NCBI GenBank assembly: GCA_030374765.1
Contig: JARGXX010000129.1
Span: 186,001-250,000 of the forward strand
Direction of reading: 5' to 3'
DNA from: Agarophyton chilense
Lineage: Eukaryota > Rhodophyta > Florideophyceae > Gracilariales > Gracilariaceae
DNA length: 64,000 bases
A program made the position numbers and the translations under genes. Positions 57,503 through 64,000 of the stretch are shown here, in pieces. The notes beneath the pieces were generated by a model. The model was given only the letters and a program-made list of their open reading frames with translations. It did not search any database and was not told the origin of the DNA. Every line of letters begins with the position of its first letter. Position 1 is the stretch's first letter.

Positions 57503-57901
57503 ATGCAGCGTGTGCGAGCGGTAGTGCGTGCGTCGTCGCCTTTCAGAAGCTTCTGTTCGGAGGCTTCCGAGGAGCCTATCATGGCACGATATCGCCGCAA
57601 TAATGTGCTTCAAGTCGCCTCCTATCTTCCACAGCGCGGGTTCGGTGCAAAATTTACAAGCCTTATATGGATTCGAATTAGATACGAAATTTCGTATTGG
57701 ACAATATCAAAGGTCTTGGAGAAAAATGAGGGTCTTTTACGATAATATGATCGTCTCACGTGGAAGAGCGTTGAAGGTCCTAAAGAAGAAAGGCGAGTCA
57801 GAACGTGGCAGAAGTCCGGGTGGAGATATGTCCTAGATGATGACAATGCACCAGTCCACTCCGCCACCAACCGCTTCACCGACCACTACTGCCAAGTCTG
57901 A
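57503..57901 (+). pseudogene. Mitochondrial ribosomal protein mS34-like, one in-frame TAA
   Basis: ATG 57503 starts an Arg-rich, acid-free leader (MQRVRAVVRASSPFRSF), a good mitochondrial presequence. Then come NNVLQVASYLPQRGFGAKF and ISYWTISKVLEKN, which fit the mS34 pattern (NLL-Q-L-x-x-x-x-FGxG and W-x-I-T-K/R-V). After a TAA at 57743 the same frame goes on with YDRLTWKSVEGPKEERRVR and WQKSGWRYVLDD to TGA 57899. The LTWKG-like and RVRxxxxxxWRxV parts are the conserved mS34 C-terminus. mS34 belongs to the small mitoribosomal subunit. Everything except the single TAA looks intact, so this is a very recent pseudogene, a sequence error, or a recoded stop. Family call is moderate. Confidence 0.55.
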
Positions 57902-58022
57902 ACTGCCTGCACCTGTTCCAAATCTCGATGGCCAACTCTGCATTGCTGATACATCTTGTAGACGTCAAGCGTCTTGGTACGTGCAGTTGTAGTTGCACGT
58001 CCAATCGAAACTTTGCTTCCGT

Positions 58023-58395
58023 TCAGGGCTGTGACAATGGCATCGCGCTCTGCTCAAAGGTCAGAGCGTCAATTCCAGGCACCTTGTCCATAAGCGTCTT
58101 TTCTACGCCGTATCTCAAGCAATTAGGTCCAATAAACGACACCACAACTTCGCCCTTATCGATTTCACTCACAGAAATGTCAGCAACAGGGCTTCCTAGT
58201 GTTTCTTTTATAGCACCTAAACCTCTTTCGTAAACTTCGGTGGATAAACCATCTGTAACAATCTGCGTGTCGATGGCCACCACCTCGTTGAGCTGAGTTT
58301 CGAAAGCTGGTCTTAGGGCCTTTTCTATTCCAAGCCTCATGGTGGTTGCGGCACTTGCGCATGAGCTGAAGGCGCCCTCCAATTTGATATGTCAC
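58023..58395 (-). pseudogene. Plastid-type NFU iron-sulphur scaffold, C-terminal fragment
   Basis: About 120 residues: IKLEGAFSSCASAATTMRLG, IEKALRPAFETQLNEVVAID, then VADISVSEIDKGEVVVSFIG and RYGVEKTLMDKVPGID. This is the end of the first NifU domain plus the second degenerate domain typical of plastid NFU1-3 proteins, which hand Fe-S clusters to plastid enzymes. The cluster-binding C-x-x-C is damaged: it reads F-S-S-C. The 5' part is missing because CopF is fused at about 58395 without an LTR. Stop TGA at 58023. So the fragment is almost surely non-functional. Confidence 0.7.
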
Positions 58396-58399
58396 TAAC

Positions 58400-58759
58400 C
58401 GCAATAAGCTCAGCGGTCATCAAAGACCTAGTAACACGGCGGGCTTTGTAGGAACGATACATTATAGGGATAGCCTGACCACTTGCGTCTGCTAAGAAGA
58501 CAACAAAACCAAGCTGAGATGAGTAGTCTGCAATTAAGGCAAACGATGCATCAGAGTAGCCAAAAACTCTCATAGTAGAACAGTCAAAACGCAAGAAACG
58601 AGCTGAAACACAGTTGTCAACGACGCAGTGTACGACACGGTTAACGCGCTTAATAACATCTCCAGAGTTATCATCAAAGCGGGTTCGGGGTATCTGCGTT
58701 AGCTGAGAGACTTCGAATATGCAATCAAGACGGGTATGTACGATCCACATCAGATTCAT
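58400..58759 (-). pseudogene. CopF RNase H, cut at its end
   Basis: GYSDASFALIADYSSQLGFV (catalytic Asp), MYRSYKARRVTRSLMTAEL (Glu) and IAVSD, where the sequence changes to NFU. The third catalytic Asp region and the 3' LTR are absent. Confidence 0.75.
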
Positions 58760-58792
58760 ACGAATACATGCGAATTGTGGAAAGGCACCATC

Positions 58793-59524
58793 TTAAGGGA
58801 GAGAACGAAGTCCTAAATTGTACCGGTCTTGGTCCAAAGAAAAAGTCCTATTAAATGAGTGGTGAAGCGCAAACCGAGCAAAGTTACACGGCCAATAGTC
58901 ATTCTCTGACATGTCAAACCGTCGAGACGTAATATGACATAACTCCTTGAAATCACGGAGGCCTGTTCGTACCATATCATCCTCATATGACCCAGACATT
59001 CCTTGGAGTTTACCCTTCGCCATGACATAGTAGCACGCCCGATCCGAAGAAAGAATTGACATTCCAAGTTCCTTCTTGTGATGACTATCCAAGGTTTCGT
59101 GCCATAAGATGCCAGATTCTCCAAGACCATAGAGTGCTTGCAATAGCTGAAGAGCTTCATGAGGTTTAAGTTCGAACTCAGGGGCAGGATCACGAATGTA
59201 GACATCTCTCTGGAGCCCTTCAGAGGATCTTAAGTAGATTTGGCTGACATCAGACATCCACACATCGAATCTGTGTAGTACAGTCATGCTCAAGATGAGT
59301 CGAACAGAAGAGGACTGGACAGTGTTCGAGGTGTAAACAAGGTACTTCTTGAGCTTGTCTCCGTGAACTCCAATAACATATCGAGCCTTCCACTTAGTCT
59401 GGCCATCGTCGGTTGACTTGATCGAGAGAACGAAACGAGCAGGTAGAACGTTTCCATGACAGGGTATATCCTCCTTCATGTTCACCTTAAACGTCTCGCG
59501 GTCAGGTTCTGAATCTCCTTCCAC
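58793..59524 (-). pseudogene. CopF reverse transcriptase
   Basis: 244 open codons: LPARFVLSIKSTDDGQTKWK, ARYVIGVHGDKLKKYLV, RLILSMTVLHRFDVWMSDVS (first catalytic region, normally D-V), RDVYIRDPAPEFEL, LQALYGLGESGILWHETL. The catalytic box reads SGSYEDDMVRTG (Y-E-D-D; copia has Y-V-D-D). Then ITSRRFDMSENDYWPCNFAR. The first Asp and the DD pair are present, but residue changes around them suggest drift. No stop in this part. Confidence 0.8.
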
Positions 59525-60395
59525 TTTGCAGCAGTTATTTGCGGTGCAGAAGCACGAGGGTCATTAGCACAGATAGGTTCTGTCAGGAAGGTCTCCCGAG
59601 CATACTGCGAAGAGAAAATATCTCGAACATCCCCGATAAGCATAGCAGAAATATTAGAAGGTGGCATGTAGGGTTTTATCCGCGTGATGCCAAACAGACA
59701 AGCTGTACCGACTTGGGAATCCTGAAATAATACGAGCTTCTTCTCGCGGTTCACAGCTTGAACGAAGAACGGCCCAATCCATTTTCCAATTCGATGCTCG
59801 ACCTGCTTCTCCCTCCAAACAAGAACCTTTTGACCGACATGCTAAACAGCCTCAGCAGCACGAGGTATCGCATGTCGAAGAGCACGCTTTACACGTACAA
59901 TTGCCATTTCATGCACCATCTCCTTACGGACAGCAGTAGCCACATTAGCCCGACTCTCTAACGACGCTCTCGGTTGCGCAGCACCGTCCTTGTAAACACG
60001 AATAGACGGATACTCAGCAAAGACTAACGCAGAAATAACAATTTCTTCAGATCCAAGGGTGTCGTTAAGAGCATTCACGGACATAGCAAGCAGTGGCTCT
60101 TTCGACGCATTCGGATAGTCCACCTTGAGCTTGCGGAAAGTAGACCAGAGGGGCTGATGGTAGCGCTCACCGATTCCTAAGCTTGAATGCGCCTCAACTC
60201 CTGTACGTTGCACTTCGACCTTACTAACAGCGCCAATACTAACGAAGAGCTCATTGAAAGCAGAACCTTGATCAGCGATAAGCTTGTGAGGTAGGCCTGT
60301 GTACACGGTAGCTCAGCACTCAAATATCGTAGAGCGGATTGTCTTCGTAGATACATCGCGTAAGAACATAGCAACACTGAACCTTTTACCTTCCG
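59482..60395 (-). pseudogene. CopF integrase part and linker
   Basis: KRFSVAMFLRDVSTKTIRST (integrase core), a stop, then VYTGLPHKLIADQGSAFNE (second catalytic Asp), LGIGERYHQPLWSTFRKLKV (Glu region) and ANVATAVRKEMVHEMAIVRV. A stop at about 59842 precedes HVGQKVLVWREKQVEHRIG (C-terminal domain). Confidence 0.7.
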
Positions 60396-60456
60396 TGCGG
60401 GAAGAAGGAACGGTGGGGGCGGCGAAGAGGCTGGACGTTCGGGGAGCGCATCAGGA

Positions 60457-62040
60457 GTGGAGGCATCGTGGCTGCCAGGTGTTTTGGACATTCACAGAGC
60501 CATGGGCGTATGCAGTGATACTCTGGCATTGGTTCCGTTTTCTAACAACAGCTCGCGCCCCATTTCGAAAGTGAATGGCACAAAAGCGACGAGTGCGCTG
60601 CAAACGTGCCACGTGTGGCGCACGCAAATCGCAAACATATCCGCCTGGCTTTGCGCCATCAGCTTGATCGACCATTATCTCTCGTTCGAACAAGCCACGC
60701 ACCAGTGGATTTCGCTGTGCCGACTCTTCAGCCATTTCGCCCTGCACCTTCTCTCAGAACGCGACTTTTTCCTCCCTTTTTCCAATTCCGAGGCCAACCT
60801 CTCTCGTCGTCGCCACTACAACACTCGCTGCTTGGCTCGCTGCGTTTTGCGCCACTTCCACCTAACGCCCCCGGACCCCAGCATCTCGCTTACGGGTGTC
60901 CAATCGCCTCAACCTCATGAGCAGCTTCGACAAAGTGCCAAACACACCATTCTATCTCTGTCAGACGGGGCAACGTCAGAAGACGTAGATCCGCTGTTTT
61001 CCATGCGGTCTCTGGCGGAGGTTGTGCTTTGTGAAGCTGTACACAGTGAGAAGAGGGATCCTTTTATTCAAGCAGTACTCACACTACCACCGCACCACCA
61101 AGATGCACTGGCTACGTCTATTTGCCACGTGACCGTCGAAAAGCCAAAGGAAATACGCGTGCTCGGTCAGATCCGTGTCAACGACGAGAACCTCCACCTC
61201 ACCACCCTTTCACCTTCCACAAAACCAACCTTCACAGAAAAGTCACATAGTCCTCTTTCTGCCCCACTCAGCATTCTGCTGGAAGACTGAAAGGCGCTCT
61301 CTGTAGAACGAGACAACCTCAGGAGAAAGCTTGCCGCTTGTGAATTCGAGAAGAACAAGGCATTGGAGCTATCCCAACGCTTGAAAATCAACCTGGAAGA
61401 GGCATCCGACAAGATTCGCTTGCTGAAGACAACGCACGAAGAAAGTGCTACAGAAGTGTTGAACAAGTCAAAAGCGATCATTGAAGCCAAGACTGCACTG
61501 CGCAGAGCTCACGTTGCTGCAGAAGAAGTCGATATTTTGCGCGCAAAGGCAGCTTCTGCCGAACAGTTGGAATCAAGCCTCAAAGGAATCAGCGTGAGGC
61601 TGGAAGAGGTTTCTGACATGCGGAGGGCGACTGAAGTCCTCGAGGCACAACTATCTGCGTTTAGGGAGACAGAAGAAAAACTGTCCAAGCACACCGATTA
61701 CCTCGAGTCGCAACTTACGTACAGCAACACCCGCAGTACCCAGTTTGCCAAGTTGGCTGAAAACGTCACAGCTAAGATGGAGAAGAAGGACGGTGAGATC
61801 AAAACGCTAAAGAGTGAAAACTTGTGGTTGAAGACAAGTATGTAGGCTGCCAATCAACAGTTTGCCGCATTTCTCATGCAGTCCGCGCAAACGACATCGA
61901 GAGATAGTTTAATCAATCGTGCTTCGGCAGGCATGTCTGCGTCGGTAAGGATTCCAAAGTTTATGGGCGTCGCCCAGACTACCACTGATCAGACCACTGC
62001 GACGACAACTGTGCCGATGTCCGACTAGCTCGTCAAATAA
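60457..62040 (+). pseudogene. Hook-like microtubule-adaptor protein, interrupted by stops
   Basis: Residues around 61005-61130 (SMRSLAEVVLCEAVHSEKRD, FIQAVLTLPPHHQDALATSI) match the end of the HOOK N-terminal calponin-like domain, which binds dynein light intermediate chain. In the same frame after TGA 61288 comes a long coiled coil (VERDNLRRKLAACEFEKNKA, LRAKAASAEQLESSLKGISV), a stop TAG 61843, and 60 more residues with KFMGVAQ to TAG 62026 and TAA 62038. The N-terminus (WLPGVLDIHRAMGVCSDTL onward) is not clearly recognisable. The first in-frame ATG is near 60502. The 5' end touches CopF, so it may be truncated. The frame stays the same throughout: stops, not frameshifts, break it. Hook proteins tether cargo to dynein. 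Confidence 0.5.
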
Positions 62041-63146
62041 CGTGCATGTCATATCTTGTTCAAAGATTCGCTTCTTGGCATAACATGGACTGATATTGTC
62101 GAATGCGTGATTGGGGTCATGGATGCCTGGTATGATATTAATGCCGTTGAAGGCACGAAAGGTCCTTTCTTGGGAAGCAGCAGCGAAGCAGAGATCCACC
62201 GCCAGCCATCCCTCTCCGCTTCTGAACAACCCGGTGTCCTCTCACGGCCCAGTCAACAGATCGCCACCACAAATGCTAGCTACATCGGCAGCGATGCCGA
62301 ACATATGGAAAATCTGGGGCGGTCTTGGAAATCTCTGGAAGGGAAAATGCGTACGTCAAAGGTTGTCGAGAGAGCTCAGAAGATTGAGATTGTGCTACTA
62401 AATGCAAAGCTTGACACAAGTGAGTTAATGACCGCCAAGCTTGACGACGTTATGAAGCGAGCCGACGGGCTTCAGAAGGAAATATCGAAAGAGAGAGAAA
62501 CCCATTTGCGGGGCATTACCGAAGCGGTTAAAAGAGAACAGTGCATCGCCGAGGAGTCTCGCAAAAAAGCCAGACTGATGGCGAAGAATCATACGACCGT
62601 TTTTGAAGATGTGCGCGCCAGTGCTTTGGCTGCTGCCCGTGACAGCACGAGAGCGAATCAAGAGAGAATCTATAGAGAGGATGTTGCGTCGGTAATCCAT
62701 TCACGAGAGGATGCAAACCGTACTACGGTACCGATCTACTGCACGGCCCTTGGGATCGAACAGAGTACCTCCAGTCCAGCATCTACCTGTCTGGTTTAAA
62801 AAGGACACGACCAATCCCCTGTATCACTTCATTACCCACCGTGGGGACATGTGGGTACGGCATCCAGTGCGCTGCACGATGAAGATGTCTGTGCGTTGCG
62901 GAGCAAAGAAGAAAGTCCCCCTTTTCGGGGGCTCGCCGTCTGCGCCGAATTGAAACCAACTATGTCCGACTTTCCTTTTTGGCTGTTTCTAACGAGTTGG
63001 AGAGTCGCTTTCGACGTGAATATGCTTCACCTCTGGCGAGAGTGGCATCGTCAAAAGTCGCACGTTCAGAGTCCAGCCCGTCGTCCATGCCAATATCTAG
63101 ACTACCCCCGTCTGTCGAATCGTCATCCTCTTTTCCGATGGCCTAA
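62041..63146 (+). pseudogene. Coiled-coil protein continuation, frameshifted
   Basis: In the same frame as the Hook-like gene, 62056-62700 reads TWTDIVECVIGVMDAWYDIN and then helical coil (LEGKMRTSKVVERAQKIEIV, SKERETHLRGITEAVKREQC, FEDVRASALAAARDSTRANQ). Near 62700 the sense moves to another frame (TDLLHGPWDRTEYLQSSIYL), has a TGA near 62878, and continues to LRRIETNYVRLSFLAVSNEL, ESRFRREYASPLARVASSKV and a Ser/Pro-rich end at TAA 63144. It may be the C-terminal half of the same Hook-like protein or a second coiled-coil gene. Confidence 0.45.
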
Positions 63147-63464
63147 TGCAGTGCGCTCCTGATTCTGTCCAGATCGTCTAACAGTCACGATCGCTGCACT
63201 TTCCCCCCCCCCCCCCCCACTCCTGCATATATTCGCCACGGGCCTGGTCGCGTTGCATCTTGCGGTCCCACGGCAACTCCCAATGGTCGCCTTCATCCAT
63301 TCGCTTTCCTCCGGCCTTGCCCATGTCGCAACTTTAAATCGCGGTCAACAAGGCCGAGTTTGTGGAGATTTTCGATGGCAATTCTCCTCGTGGCTACTAT
63401 ATAGAAGAACCTGCTTGATGGCTTCCACTCGCAATAATTTCCGAAGCCAAAGCGAAAGAAAGAC
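63147..63464. other. Short intergenic region
   Basis: Contains a C homopolymer near 63202-63216 and the upstream region of the PhyH-like gene. No coding evidence. Confidence 0.4.
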
Positions 63465-64000
63465 ATGCTGCTGAGCAACGACGACAAGCGGCGCTTCATG
63501 CGAGACGGCTACTCGCACTTGAGGCAGGTGGTATCGCGCTCGCAGGTGGCTGTGCTGCTCCCTGTCACCGACCACTTCTATACAACCAAGCAATACATGT
63601 TACACAATTCGAACAAGTACATTCTTCCGCACTTTCTGCAACACGCAGAGTTAAGCTCTCTACCGCGTCGCATGCCCGTTCTCTCGATCTGCGAGCAGAA
63701 AATCGAGTTGTCCACACGTGGTATATTGTTATTTCAGAGTCTGGTGGCTAAAATGGGAAACCTATTTCAACGGCCCTCATGACGGTGAACAGGTAAGTTT
63801 GCAACATTTTCTGCTCTGCAATCTGGACGAAGACCCGAAATATTTTTGGCTATGGTTGCGAAGCGACACAAAATTGGAATGAGCGGGCAGGACTCGTTGA
63901 GTTTAAGGTGAGTGCGAGTGCGACTGGTGTCTCGTATAGATTTAGAAAGGATATCTGACATGTTCTTTTTTGCTGCTACGAAGCGACGGAGAGGAAAGAA
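63465..64000 (+). CDS. PhyH-like (phytanoyl-CoA dioxygenase family) gene, 5' part
   Basis: ATG 63465 (agacATGC) starts MLLSNDDKRRFMRDGYSHLR, QVVSRSQVAVLLPVTD: the F-x-R-D-G-Y-x-x-L-R-x-V-V opening typical of PhyH-type Fe(II)/2-oxoglutarate oxygenases. After about 63580 the frame no longer reads like the family. A later short exon seems likely: a 3' splice site tttcag precedes 63739 and a donor gtgaacag|gtaagt follows at 63792, enclosing WWLKWETYFNGPHDGEQ in another frame. The iron-binding H-x-D is beyond or in the introns and not seen. The gene runs off the window. Moderate to low confidence. Confidence 0.4.

Larger units (their letters stand above)
58395..60395 (-). mobile_element. CopF: Ty1/copia fragment truncated at both ends
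   Basis: Minus strand: integrase core and end (60395-59840), linker (59754-59482), RT (59524-58793) and RNase H (58759-58400). It stops inside RNase H at ELIAVSD, where copia normally continues, and joins NFU directly. At the other side it begins inside the integrase core and joins the Hook-like gene. No LTRs remain, so deletion or recombination produced both junctions. Confidence 0.8.

Noticed and set aside
57743..62040. Alternative genetic code with stop codons read as amino acids
   Set aside because: TAA, TAG and TGA all occur inside frames, while the secreted protein, MCM4 and the poly-Q gene end normally. Decay or errors explain it better.

Overview
The window is nuclear DNA from a eukaryote. 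It has a GT-AG intron, Ty1/copia and Ty3/gypsy retroelements in several stages of decay, a decayed Tc1/mariner transposon and a few eukaryotic host genes. Host-gene fragments include an MCM4 C-terminus, a mitoribosomal mS34-like gene, a Hook-like coiled-coil protein, a FabI-type enoyl-ACP reductase and a plastid-type NFU. FabI plus NFU point to a plastid-bearing organism (an alga), but the species cannot be fixed from sequence alone.

Layout. 1-4.65 kb: decayed copia element (CopA, +) with a 917-bp solo LTR inside its reverse transcriptase (RT) active site. 4.64-5.22 kb: unrecognised minus-strand exon-like frame. 7.72-8.25 kb: small secreted-protein gene. 8.83-9.37 kb: MCM4 C-terminal exon (-). 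9.6-15 kb: AT-rich, with a Tc1-like transposase relic at 10.2-10.8 kb. 16.8-19.1 kb: very GC-rich gene for a poly-Ala/Pro/Gln/His/Gly protein with a zinc ribbon that spans an intron. 21.6-22.9 kb: unrecognised coding-like relics. 23.1-28.4 kb: copia element on the minus strand (CopB), cut by an LTR-like insertion. 30-46.4 kb: a three-level nest, namely an outer gypsy (GypN) containing a copia with 130-bp LTRs (CopN), which contains a full-length gypsy with 400-bp LTRs (GypC). 46.8-48.7 kb: minus-strand gypsy fragment (GypF). 48.7-51.5 kb: LTR-like DNA followed by a largely open ~560-codon unrecognised gag-position ORF. 51.8-55.6 kb: well-preserved minus-strand gypsy (GypD). 56-58.4 kb: FabI remnant, small minus-strand gene start, mS34-like gene and NFU remnant. 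58.4-60.4 kb: truncated copia (CopF, -) fused directly to the NFU fragment. 60.4-63.1 kb: Hook-like/coiled-coil pseudogene. 63.5 kb to the end: start of a PhyH-like gene.

How it fits together. Most of the window is a retroelement graveyard. Host genes survive mainly as fragments next to element junctions, and several carry isolated in-frame stops. Nested insertions with target-site duplications let the order of events be read directly: outer gypsy, then copia (LTRs roughly 20% diverged), then inner gypsy (LTRs roughly 5% diverged). The candidate functional host genes are the poly-Q zinc-ribbon gene, the secreted protein at 7.7 kb, possibly MCM4, and possibly the PhyH-like gene at the right edge.
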